Of a stretch of DNA of 7,104 nucleotides, positions 1 through 7,020 are shown piece by piece; position 1 is the stretch's first letter; every line of letters starts with the position of its first letter. The stretch comes from Candidatus Omnitrophota bacterium (GTDB taxonomy: Bacteria > Omnitrophota > Gorgyraeia > B26-G9), in contig JAGYOO010000071.1 in the NCBI GenBank assembly GCA_018399295.1, forward strand, positions 1-7,104, read 5' to 3'. Both the position numbers and the translations under genes were made by a program. The notes under the pieces were generated by a model. That model made no database searches. It saw nothing but the letters and a program-made list of their open reading frames with translations, and was not told the origin of the DNA.

Positions 1-1
1 C

Positions 2-1993
2 CTGGCCACGGTGGTAATGTCGAAAGAGGCGAAGGATCTCGACTTCTTTCCTCTGACCGTTGAATATAAAGAGAAGACTTACGCGGCCGGGAAGATTCCG
101 GGCGGATTTTTTAAGCGGGAAGGGCGTCCTTCCGAGGGAGAGATCCTGACTTCCCGCCTTATCGACCGTCCGATCCGTTCCCGTTTTGCCGCCGGATTCC
201 GCAATGAAGTCCAGATAATCTGTCTGGTGCTTTCCAGCGACGGAGAAAACGATCCGGATATTTTAGCCATGATCGGTTCTTCTCTGGCGCTGACTATCTC
301 CGAGATCCCGTTTCAGGGACCCCTGGGCGCGGTTAAGGTCGGCCGGATAAATGGACAGTTTGTGATCAATCCGCCGTTCAGCCAGATCGAAGACAGTACT
401 ATGGAGCTGATAGTTGCCGGGACCAGAGATGGAATTAACATGATCGAGGCCGGCTGCAAACAGATCGATGAGAAGACTGTTGCGGAGGCTATCGCGTTTG
501 CTCAGGAGGAGATACTTCGGCAGATCGATATGCAGGAGGAGTTTGCCCGGCAGGCCGGTAAGCCGAAGATTGATGTTCCGCTTAAGGTTGTTCCACGGGA
601 ACTCTATGAAAAGGTGAAGGCCGCGGCCTCGGAACGCCTGAAAGAGGTCTATACGATCGCCGATAAAGAGAAGCGCGAAGAACAGGTAGGGGTTATAGCC
701 AAAAGCCTGCTCGAGGAACTGGCGACTGAAGAATCAGGTTATTCTGAATTTGATGTAAAATCCGCTCTCGTAAAAGTGGAAAAAGAAGAGGTGCGAAAAA
801 TCATTCTGGAGAAAAAGGTCAGAGTCGATGGCCGTTCCCTGACCGAGGTTCGTCAGATCAGTTGCGAGGTCGGAACGTTACCTCGCACGCATGGTTCCGC
901 TTTGTTTACCCGCGGACAGACCCAGAGTCTGTCGGTGGTAACGCTGGGAACCGCGGCGGATGAGCAACGGATGGATAATCTTATGAGTGAGGGAAAGAAG
1001 TCGTTCATGCTGCATTACAACTTTCCTCCCTTCAGTGTGGGAGAGGCCAGACCTCTGCGGGGAACCAGTCGGCGGGAGATAGGTCACGGCGCGCTGGCGG
1101 AGCGGGCGTTGCAGTCGGTCATGCCGTCGAAAGATGTATTTCCTTACACCGTACGCCTGGTATCTGAGGTTATGGAGTCTAATGGTTCTTCCAGCATGGC
1201 TACTGTCTGCGCCGGAACGCTCGCGCTGATGGATGCCGGTATTCCGATTGAAAAACCGGTAAGCGGTATCGCGATGGGGTTGATCAAACAAGGGGAAGAA
1301 TCTGTTATTCTTACGGATATCCTCGGATTGGAAGATCACCTGGGAGACATGGATTTCAAGGTAACCGGAACCGATGCCGGGATTACCGCGATCCAGGTTG
1401 ATATTAAAACCGACGGACTGGACCTGGCCCTGATCGGGCGGATTCTGGAGCAGGCCCGGGAAGGCAGAATGTTTGTCATGGGCAAGATGCTTGAGGTGAT
1501 GCAGATGCCGCGGGCGGACCTGTCGGCTTATGCTCCCAGGATCAGCGTCTTCCACATCCCGGTTGAAAAGATCAAAGACATCATTGGCCCTGGAGGTAAG
1601 ACGATAAAAAGGATTATTGCCGAGACCGGAGTAATTATCGATGTCGAAGACGACGGAAAGGTAGTTGTAGCGTCTTCAGATGCCGCGGCCTCCGCGAACG
1701 CGATCGGAATGATCAAGGCGCTGACCGAGGAACCTGAAGTCGGCCAGATATATCCTGGAAAGATTACCCGGATCCTCAACTTCGGCGCTTTCTGTGAGAT
1801 TCATCCGCATAAGCGGGAAGGCCTTATACACGTTTCAGAATTATCCACCCAGTATGTTAAAAACGTGGAAGACGTGGTGAAGGTCGGAGATGAAGTCAAG
1901 GTTAAGGTTATCGAAGTGGATGCTTTGAATCGGATAAATCTTAGCATGAAACAGGCTGTTGAAGCGGAGGATGATGGAAAAGATAACGGTTAA
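2..1993 (+). CDS. pnp: Polynucleotide phosphorylase, 5' end cut off by the window edge
   Basis: PNPase is the trimeric cytoplasmic 3'-5' exoribonuclease that uses phosphate to release nucleoside diphosphates from RNA. The reading frame is open from base 2, and the first residues ([10 protein letters not shown]) align inside the first core domain, so roughly 45 N-terminal residues lie outside the window; the GTG at 11 is not the true start. Numbering from base 11: first RNase PH core with [17 protein letters not shown] and RLIDRPIR (about 12-56); helical domain about 190-260; second RNase PH core about 270-510 with [24 protein letters not shown] and SNGSSSMA. The metal and catalytic residues equivalent to E. 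coli D486, D492 and K494 are present (D442, D448, K450 in the [10 protein letters not shown] stretch). A KH domain with a GPGG loop (1586-1597) and an S1 domain (about 576-648) follow, then a short acidic tail. The domain set is complete apart from the truncation. Its last 20 bases overlap dut. Identification is very secure. Confidence 0.97.
   Translation: MATVVMSKEAKDLDFFPLTVEYKEKTYAAGKIPGGFFKREGRPSEGEILTSRLIDRPIRSRFAAGFRNEVQIICLVLSSDGENDPDILAMIGSSLALTISEIPFQGPLGAVKVGRINGQFVINPPFSQIEDSTMELIVAGTRDGINMIEAGCKQIDEKTVAEAIAFAQEEILRQIDMQEEFARQAGKPKIDVPLKVVPRELYEKVKAAASERLKEVYTIADKEKREEQVGVIAKSLLEELATEESGYSEFDVKSALVKVEKEEVRKIILEKKVRVDGRSLTEVRQISCEVGTLPRTHGSALFTRGQTQSLSVVTLGTAADEQRMDNLMSEGKKSFMLHYNFPPFSVGEARPLRGTSRREIGHGALAERALQSVMPSKDVFPYTVRLVSEVMESNGSSSMATVCAGTLALMDAGIPIEKPVSGIAMGLIKQGEESVILTDILGLEDHLGDMDFKVTGTDAGITAIQVDIKTDGLDLALIGRILEQAREGRMFVMGKMLEVMQMPRADLSAYAPRISVFHIPVEKIKDIIGPGGKTIKRIIAETGVIIDVEDDGKVVVASSDAAASANAIGMIKALTEEPEVGQIYPGKITRILNFGAFCEIHPHKREGLIHVSELSTQYVKNVEDVVKVGDEVKVKVIEVDALNRINLSMKQAVEAEDDGKDNG
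1966..1970 (+). promoter_or_regulatory. Shine-Dalgarno GGAGG for dut, inside pnp
   Basis: GGAGG lies within the last codons of pnp. It abuts the ATG at 1971 (no spacer) and is 3 bases from the ATG at 1974, so it favours 1974, although the spacing is still short. It argues against the in-frame TTG at 1959, which lies upstream of it. Confidence 0.5.
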
Positions 1994-2423
1994 GGTTCGG
2001 CGGCGGGAAGGGTGTGAAGATCTTCCCCTGCCGTGTTATATGAGTGAGGGGGCCAGTGGACTGGATCTGTATGCCGATGTGGACGCGGATCTGTCTCTGG
2101 AACCCGGGCAGATAAAAATGGTTTCAACCGGAATCCATATTGCTCTGCCTGAAGGATTCGAGGCCCAGATCCGTCCCCGAAGTGGATTGGCAATTAAACA
2201 TGGAATCGGCATCGTTAATTCCCCTGGAACGATCGATGCCGATTACCGCGGCCTGATAAATATTATTCTGATTAACTTTTCTGACGCCCCCTACGTCATC
2301 AAGCGCGGCTCTCGAATCGCCCAGATGGTCATTAATCGTATTTACCATGCCCAGTGGCAGCAGGTGGATGAGCTGGAAAGTACGGTGCGTGATACGGGAG
2401 GTTTCGGCCATACCGGAGTTTGA
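1974..2423 (+). CDS. dut: Deoxyuridine 5'-triphosphate nucleotidohydrolase (trimeric dUTPase)
   Basis: It hydrolyses dUTP to dUMP and pyrophosphate, which keeps uracil out of DNA and supplies dUMP for thymidylate synthesis. The 149 residues fit the homotrimeric family, and all five motifs are visible in order: I, ASGLDLYA (27-34); II, RPRSGLA (67-73); [15 protein letters not shown] (82-93), with D88 at the place of the catalytic aspartate; [12 protein letters not shown] (111-120); V, GGFGHTG (142-148), with R139 just before it. The C-terminal GFGHTG is close to the E. coli GFGHSG form. The start could be ATG 1971 or 1974; both give an N-terminus like E. coli Dut (MEKITVKV), and 1974 is preferred because of the ribosome site at 1966-1970. 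The gene overlaps the pnp end by 20 bases, so ribosomes ending pnp probably help start dut. The function is secure; the start is uncertain by one codon. Confidence 0.95.
   Translation: MEKITVKVRRREGCEDLPLPCYMSEGASGLDLYADVDADLSLEPGQIKMVSTGIHIALPEGFEAQIRPRSGLAIKHGIGIVNSPGTIDADYRGLINIILINFSDAPYVIKRGSRIAQMVINRIYHAQWQQVDELESTVRDTGGFGHTGV
2415..2418 (+). promoter_or_regulatory. Shine-Dalgarno GGAG for ftsK, inside dut
   Basis: GGAG in the final dut codons sits 7 bases before the ATG at 2426, a normal spacing. It is only 1 base from the in-frame TTG at 2420, so it decides the ftsK start in favour of 2426. Confidence 0.65.
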
Positions 2424-2425
2424 CA

Positions 2426-4645
2426 ATGAGCGATAAGCAGCTGCGGATAATCTGGTCCGTTATTCTGCTGGGGGCATGCGTTTTTACTGTTCTCAGCTTT
2501 CTTTCCTATCATCCAGGCGATATTTCCTTTAATACCTCAAGCCCCAGTTCCCGGATTCAGAATCTGGGAGGCTTTGTTGGGGCGTATCTGGTCTGGGGAC
2601 TGTTGTTCTCGATTGGCTGGGCGGCTTATCTGATCCCCGTCATCTTCGCTGTCTGGGCCGCGGCGCGCATCTCCGGTCGTCAGCCCCGAAGTTTTGCCAG
2701 CCGGTTCTTTGGCTTTCTGTTTATGATCAGCTCTTTTGCCGCTATCATGAGTACGATCACCATGTCATATAATGTGGATCGGGTTAAGACCGGGGGGATA
2801 GTTGGGTTTTATATCTCAGTGCTTATTACCCGGTACTTTGGACAGGGCGGCAGTCTGATTATCCTTACCACCGTCTTTATCCTGTCGCTTCTTCTGGCAA
2901 CGGAGTTTCTGATCCTTCCGGCGTTACTCGGACTCGCCCGCAGATTGCTGAGTCTTTACCGCAGCCGGCGTGAAGTCTGGGAAATGCGGAAACGGTTGCT
3001 TCCTGCTTCGCTAAAGACCCGAAGACCGGTACGGCCGGCGCCTCGCCCGCGTCGTAAAAATGAAACTGAAGATGATCTCCCAGGAGAAGAGACATCCTAC
3101 AAGCCGCGGATAGTGGTCAGGAAGACTAAGCCCGCGGCCCCGAAGGTGAAAGCCAAACCGCCGGCTCCCCGCCGAATCGGGGATTATAAACTCCCGGCAC
3201 TGGATCTGTTGCATAATCCGCCTCCTTTGGAAGAAAGAATGATCCACGAGGATATTGAAGGAAATTCCCGGATTTTGGAAGATACGTTAAGGGATTTCAT
3301 GATCGAGGCCAAGGTGGTGGAGGTAGAACAGGGTCCGGTAATCACCCGGTATGAACTCCAGCCGGCACCGGGCGTTAAGGTCAATAAGATCACTAATCTT
3401 GATGATGACATTGCCCTAAGCTTAAAAGCTCCCACAGTAAATATCGTCGCCCCTATTCCCGGTAAGGGGACAGTCGGGATCGAAGTTCCGAATACCCAGG
3501 CGACCATGGTGTATCTTAAGGAGCTTTTGGAATCCCCTGATTTTCAAAATTCCTCTTCGCAGTTATGCATGGCCCTGGGTAAGGAGATTTCCGGCAGTCC
3601 GCTATTTGCCGATCTGGCTTCTTTGCCTCATCTGCTTATTGCCGGAACTACCGGGGCCGGAAAGACCGTGTGTGTAAACAGTCTTATCCTGAGTATCCTG
3701 TTTCGGGCCGGACCGGAGGAGGTCAAGTTGCTCTTGATAGATCCGAAAATGGTGGAGATGAATACGTATAACGGACTGCCTCATCTGATCTGCCCGGTGG
3801 TTACGGATGTTAAAAAAGCCGCGGGCGCGCTGGATTGGGCCGTTGGCGAGATGGAGAGACGGTATAAGCTGCTGGCCAAGGTTGGAGCGAGAAATATCCT
3901 GTCGTTTAATAAGAAGTTTTCCGAGGGCTTGACTGAGATCGAAGAGGGGGAAAATAAGATAACCCTGGAGCCGATGCCGTACATCGTGATCATTATCGAT
4001 GAGCTGGCGGATATGATGCTGCAGGCTGCTAAAGAGGTCGAGGGCTCAATAACCCGGCTGGCTCAGCTTTCCCGGGCAGTAGGTATCCATATGATCCTCG
4101 CTACGCAGCGTCCATCGGTTGACGTCATTACCGGGGTGATAAAGGCGAACTTCCCCGGCCGTATTTCCTTCCGGGTGGCCAGCAAAGTCGATTCCCGGAC
4201 GGTACTGGACATGAATGGAGCGGATAAGCTTCTGGGTAAAGGCGACATGCTGTTTTTAAAACCCGGGAATTTCAAACTTATTCGCGCTCAGGGCAGTCTT
4301 ATCTCCGACCGGGAGATCGAGGACGTTGTTCAGTTTATCCGGGATCAGGGTCCGACGGTTTATAACGAAGAAGTCCTTAAGCAGCATGAGAAAAACATCG
4401 CCGGACCCGGCGGGGCAAAAGACGAGATGTTCGAAGAAGCGGCCAGAATGGTGATCCAGACTGGACAGGCATCAGTCTCCATGCTGCAGAGACGCCTGCG
4501 GTTGGGATATTCCCGCGCCGCCCGATTGATAGATATGATGGAGGATTGTGGGATTGTGGGGCCTTTCCGGGGGTCAAAAGCCAGGGAGCTGCTGGTGGAG
4601 AATTGGGATGAATTTGAAATGATGCGCGGCAAGGAAGACGAGTAA
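2426..4645 (+). CDS. ftsK: DNA translocase FtsK/SpoIIIE
   Basis: This is a septum-anchored, hexameric ATP-driven pump that moves chromosomal DNA through the closing division site. The 739-residue protein has the family layout. An N-terminal membrane part has hydrophobic segments near 8-28, 52-80, 92-113 and 142-172, with a weaker one near 123-136. A basic, proline-rich linker (about 173-255) follows, then the alpha domain from about 256 (LDLLHNPP). The RecA-like beta motor has Walker A GTTGAGKT at 407-414 (K413) and a Walker B strand ending in D525-E526 (IIIDELADMM), followed by the signature ILATQRPSVDVITG. The C-terminal gamma winged helix (about 666-735, containing LGYSRAARLIDMMEDCGIVGP) would read the polar guide sequences on DNA. 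The linker is short, as in SpoIIIE and unlike the several-hundred-residue linker of E. coli FtsK. The start is ATG 2426, 2 bases after the dut stop, so translational coupling is likely. FtsK and SpoIIIE cannot be told apart from sequence alone. Confidence 0.97.
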   Translation: MSDKQLRIIWSVILLGACVFTVLSFLSYHPGDISFNTSSPSSRIQNLGGFVGAYLVWGLLFSIGWAAYLIPVIFAVWAAARISGRQPRSFASRFFGFLFMISSFAAIMSTITMSYNVDRVKTGGIVGFYISVLITRYFGQGGSLIILTTVFILSLLLATEFLILPALLGLARRLLSLYRSRREVWEMRKRLLPASLKTRRPVRPAPRPRRKNETEDDLPGEETSYKPRIVVRKTKPAAPKVKAKPPAPRRIGDYKLPALDLLHNPPPLEERMIHEDIEGNSRILEDTLRDFMIEAKVVEVEQGPVITRYELQPAPGVKVNKITNLDDDIALSLKAPTVNIVAPIPGKGTVGIEVPNTQATMVYLKELLESPDFQNSSSQLCMALGKEISGSPLFADLASLPHLLIAGTTGAGKTVCVNSLILSILFRAGPEEVKLLLIDPKMVEMNTYNGLPHLICPVVTDVKKAAGALDWAVGEMERRYKLLAKVGARNILSFNKKFSEGLTEIEEGENKITLEPMPYIVIIIDELADMMLQAAKEVEGSITRLAQLSRAVGIHMILATQRPSVDVITGVIKANFPGRISFRVASKVDSRTVLDMNGADKLLGKGDMLFLKPGNFKLIRAQGSLISDREIEDVVQFIRDQGPTVYNEEVLKQHEKNIAGPGGAKDEMFEEAARMVIQTGQASVSMLQRRLRLGYSRAARLIDMMEDCGIVGPFRGSKARELLVENWDEFEMMRGKEDE

Positions 4646-4666
4646 ATTTATGTTTTGGTTTTCTGT

Positions 4667-4698
4667 TGGCCGGCCCCTTGCCGGCCATTATTATTTAT
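4667..4698 (+). terminator. Possible intrinsic terminator or attenuator between ftsK and rimO
   Basis: TGGCCGGC (4667-4674) pairs perfectly with GCCGGCCA (4680-4687) around a 5-base CCCTT loop, giving an 8-bp stem with 7 GC pairs. The following 11 bases (4688-4698) are T-rich but broken by A residues, and run directly into the rimO ribosome site. The structure fits a Rho-independent terminator after ftsK. Because the T tract is imperfect and a downstream block follows closely, it may be leaky, or act only as an RNA-stabilising hairpin. Nothing else is recognisable with confidence in this 67-base gap. Confidence 0.45.
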
Positions 4699-4704
4699 AA
4701 GGAG
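4699..4704 (+). promoter_or_regulatory. Shine-Dalgarno AAGGAG for rimO
   Basis: AAGGAG is a strong match located 8 bases before TTG 4713. Because spacing and strength are ideal, it supports the rare TTG codon as the rimO start. Confidence 0.75.
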
Positions 4705-4712
4705 TTTTTATC

Positions 4713-6023
4713 TTGAAGATCTCTCTGATCAGTCTTGGCTGCTCGAAGAACCTGGTTGATTCTGAGGTGATGCTTGGCATTATTCTCCGGGCCGGAATTC
4801 GGGTAGTACAGAACCCCGCCGCGGCTGATGTTGTTATTATCAATACCTGCGCGTTTATCCATGCTGCCAAACAGGAGGCAGTAGAGACCGTGCTGGAGGC
4901 GGGCCGGCTTAAGGAGAAAAATCCAAATCTGAAGGTACTGGTAGCCGGATGTCTGCCGCGCCGGTATCCGCAGCTTCCTACCCTGTTAAGAGAAGCTGAT
5001 GGGTTTATTGGTCCTGGAGATATTAATCGGATAGTTACGGTGATCCGGGCGGTCGTTTCCGGAAAGCGTCCCGTTCTCACGAAAACTCCGAGTTTTCTCA
5101 GCCGGACAGATACTCCCCGGTTTAAATTGACTCCCCGTCACTATGCCTATCTTAAGATTGCCGACGGTTGTGACAACCGATGCCATTACTGTGTTATTCC
5201 CGCGATCCGCGGTCCTTACCATTCCCGTTCCGTCGTGTCTTTGACAAATGAGGCCAGCCGTCTGGTTAAAGAGGGGGTAAAAGAGATCTGTCTGATCAGC
5301 CAGGACAGTACATACTATGGACATGATCGCGGCGGTCGGTTTCAGCTGCCCGCTCTCTGTCGGCGGTTAGCAAAGATCCGGGGCCTGGAGTGGATAAGGA
5401 TCCTGTATTCTCATCCGGCTCATTTTACTGACGAACTTATCCGGCTGATTGCTGAGGAACCTAAGATCTGCCGTTATCTTGATGTGCCGATCCAGCATAT
5501 AAGTGACCGGGTGCTTAAGGCGATGGGACGTAATGGTTCTGATGAAGTAAAGAACCTGTTGCTTAAACTCCGGACTATTATCCCCGGCGTTGCCTTGCGT
5601 ACCTCGCTGATTGTCGGTTATCCAGGCGAGACCGAGCGGGATTTTCGCAAATTGTATGACTTTGTGCGTGAGTGGCGGTTTGAACGTCTGGGAGTATTCA
5701 TGTATTCGCAGGAAGAAAAGACCCGGGCGGCTAAACTGAAGCCCCAGGTGAGTGAAGAAAAGAAGGCCGAGAGGTTTGATCGGATTATGACCCTGCAGAG
5801 ATCGATTGCCGGAGAAATAAATCGCGTTAACCTGGGGAAGACTCTCCGGGTGCTTATTGATGAGATTTCGGAAGAGGGCGTGGGTATCGGTCGGACCGAG
5901 TTTGACGCGCCGGAAGTGGATAACCTGACTTATGTTCGGGGCGATAAACTGAAAAAAGGCAGATTTATGTCCGTAAAGATAACTGATGCTCTGGAGTATG
6001 ATTTATATGGAGAAGCCGAATGA
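4713..6023 (+). CDS. rimO: Ribosomal protein S12 methylthiotransferase RimO
   Basis: RimO is a radical SAM enzyme that adds a methylthio group to the beta carbon of a conserved aspartate in ribosomal protein S12. The 436 residues match the usual family length. The N-terminal UPF0004 domain (about 2-115) carries the three ligands of the auxiliary 4Fe-4S cluster: C10 (LGCSKNLVDSE), C46 (NTCAFIHAAKQEA) and C80 (VAGCLPRR). The radical SAM domain has C153, C157 and C160 in the CxxxCxxC motif (DGCDNRCHYC). A TRAM domain closes the protein (about 374-434) and includes GRTEFDAPEVD. The NTC-x-FI-x-AAKQE and DAPE-x-D stretches favour RimO over the tRNA enzymes MiaB and MtaB. The TTG start is chosen because it follows a strong ribosome site and the family's KISLISLGCSKN opening begins immediately after it; no other start is near. 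The stop overlaps pgsA by 4 bases. Confidence 0.95.
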   Translation: MKISLISLGCSKNLVDSEVMLGIILRAGIRVVQNPAAADVVIINTCAFIHAAKQEAVETVLEAGRLKEKNPNLKVLVAGCLPRRYPQLPTLLREADGFIGPGDINRIVTVIRAVVSGKRPVLTKTPSFLSRTDTPRFKLTPRHYAYLKIADGCDNRCHYCVIPAIRGPYHSRSVVSLTNEASRLVKEGVKEICLISQDSTYYGHDRGGRFQLPALCRRLAKIRGLEWIRILYSHPAHFTDELIRLIAEEPKICRYLDVPIQHISDRVLKAMGRNGSDEVKNLLLKLRTIIPGVALRTSLIVGYPGETERDFRKLYDFVREWRFERLGVFMYSQEEKTRAAKLKPQVSEEKKAERFDRIMTLQRSIAGEINRVNLGKTLRVLIDEISEEGVGIGRTEFDAPEVDNLTYVRGDKLKKGRFMSVKITDALEYDLYGEAE

Positions 6024-6595
6024 ATCTGCCGAATCTTCTGACTCTGTTTAGAATTGCCTTAACGTTCATATTTATGATATTCCTGTATCTTCCCGGAGCG
6101 AACGCGAAGCTTATTGCTTCCCTGATTTTCTGCCTGGCCTCGATCACTGATTTTTTTGACGGATATTTGGCCCGGAAATACTCAATGATCACCGATCTGG
6201 GAAAACTTCTTGATCCGATAGCCGATAAGGTATTGGTGTTGTCGGCCTTTCTCGCGTTTGTGGAGATGGGGATTGTCTATGCCTGGATGATCGTGATTAT
6301 CATTGCCAGGGAACTGCTGCTTACCGGTCTGCGGATTCTGGCCGCGAATAAGGGGATCGTTCTCTCTGCCGCACGCGCTGGCAAACATAAGACCGTCTCT
6401 CAGATGATCTCGATCCTCGTGATCCTGATTTATCTGGTTTTAAAAGAAGCTGGGATGCTTGGAGTAACAGTGGGGCAATGGATGGAAGAGGGAATATTCG
6501 TGCTGATGCTGGTTACCGTAGCCCTGACCGTAATCTCCGGAGTTTCATTTATTAAGGGTAATCAGAAAATATTGCGGGGGAGCTATCGATCATGA
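6020..6595 (+). CDS. pgsA: CDP-diacylglycerol--glycerol-3-phosphate 3-phosphatidyltransferase (PGP synthase)
   Basis: This integral membrane enzyme transfers a phosphatidyl group from CDP-diacylglycerol to sn-glycerol 3-phosphate, giving phosphatidylglycerophosphate and CMP, the committed step to phosphatidylglycerol and cardiolipin. The 191-residue protein contains the full CDP-alcohol phosphatidyltransferase signature: D44, D47-G48, A51-R52, G61, D65 and D69 with the family's exact spacing; the aspartates bind the metals and D69 is the expected catalytic base. The opening MNLPNLLTLFRI is typical of PgsA, and hydrophobic segments lie near 5-26, 30-43, 70-97, 127-142 and 157-178. The ATG overlaps the rimO stop (ATGA), with GGAG at 6009-6012 spaced 7 bases ahead. 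The next gene encodes the following step of the pathway, which supports PgsA over other members of the superfamily such as phosphatidylserine or cardiolipin synthases. Confidence 0.94.
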   Translation: MNLPNLLTLFRIALTFIFMIFLYLPGANAKLIASLIFCLASITDFFDGYLARKYSMITDLGKLLDPIADKVLVLSAFLAFVEMGIVYAWMIVIIIARELLLTGLRILAANKGIVLSAARAGKHKTVSQMISILVILIYLVLKEAGMLGVTVGQWMEEGIFVLMLVTVALTVISGVSFIKGNQKILRGSYRS

Positions 6596-7020
6596 CTAAA
6601 CTGCTGGCCACGTTTTTCTTTGTAGGTTATATGCCGATTGCTCCAGGAACATTCGGCAGTTTTCTCGGACTGCTCTTGTTCGCTGGTATCAGGCAGGATC
6701 TTCGGCTGTTTGGATTTGGCCTGCTGCTGGTTGTGGCCCTGCTGTCCTGTGGCCGGGCGGAAAAGCTGTTTCGCCGGAAAGATCCACCGCAGGTGGTCAT
6801 TGACGAGGTCTGCGGGATGTTTCTGACCCTGCTGTTTGTACCGTTTACCTTATTCAACCTGACTGTCGGGTTTCTCCTGTTCCGGGTCTTGGATATAATC
6901 AAGCCTTTTCCCGCGAACCGGTTCGAAAAGCTCAGAGGCAGCGCCGGAATCCTCCTCGACGACCTTGCCGCCGGCGTCTACGCGGGACTGATCCTCCTGA
7001 TCCTGGGACGCGTACTCTAG
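6592..7020 (+). CDS. pgpA: Phosphatidylglycerophosphatase A
   Basis: It removes the terminal phosphate of phosphatidylglycerophosphate to give phosphatidylglycerol, directly after PgsA in the pathway, at the inner membrane. The 142 residues show the PgpA family motifs in order: IAPGTFGS (16-23), VVIDEVCGM (68-76, with D71-E72), FRVLDIIKPFP (97-107) and GILLDDLAAG (119-128, with the D123-D124 pair). Hydrophobic stretches near 38-52, 76-98 and 126-140 fit membrane embedding. The protein is somewhat shorter than E. coli PgpA (about 170 residues), mainly at the ends, but no motif is lost. ATG 6592 overlaps the pgsA stop (ATGA), and a GGGGGAG stretch at 6576-6582 lies 9 bases ahead, so translation is probably coupled to pgsA. 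It belongs to the E. coli PgpA family, unrelated in fold to PgpB (PAP2 type). Confidence 0.93.
   Translation: MTKLLATFFFVGYMPIAPGTFGSFLGLLLFAGIRQDLRLFGFGLLLVVALLSCGRAEKLFRRKDPPQVVIDEVCGMFLTLLFVPFTLFNLTVGFLLFRVLDIIKPFPANRFEKLRGSAGILLDDLAAGVYAGLILLILGRVL

Noticed and set aside
878..1555. Long open frame (225 codons) on the minus strand opposite pnp
   Set aside because: It lies entirely antisense to the highly conserved second PNPase core, its translation is rich in Arg, His and Gln with no recognisable domain, and no credible ribosome site or gap supports it. It is a codon-bias shadow.
1959..1973. TTG at 1959 as the dut start
   Set aside because: It lies upstream of the GGAGG site, and the added residues do not match the family N-terminus; ATG 1971 or 1974 fits better.
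117..2012. Two GGGAAGGG octamers (117-124 and 2005-2012) matching the E. coli FtsK-orienting pattern GGGNAGGG, both on the + strand
   Set aside because: Both encode an Arg-Glu-Gly run in real genes, the number is near what chance allows in 7 kb, and guide sequences differ between phyla. Genome-wide strand skew would be needed to claim them.
2420..2425. TTG at 2420 as the ftsK start
   Set aside because: Only 1 base separates it from GGAG, while ATG 2426 has a normal 7-base spacing.
6638..6826. Small + strand open frame inside pgpA in another frame
   Set aside because: Cys- and Trp-rich translation without motifs, fully inside a gene whose own motifs span the same bases.
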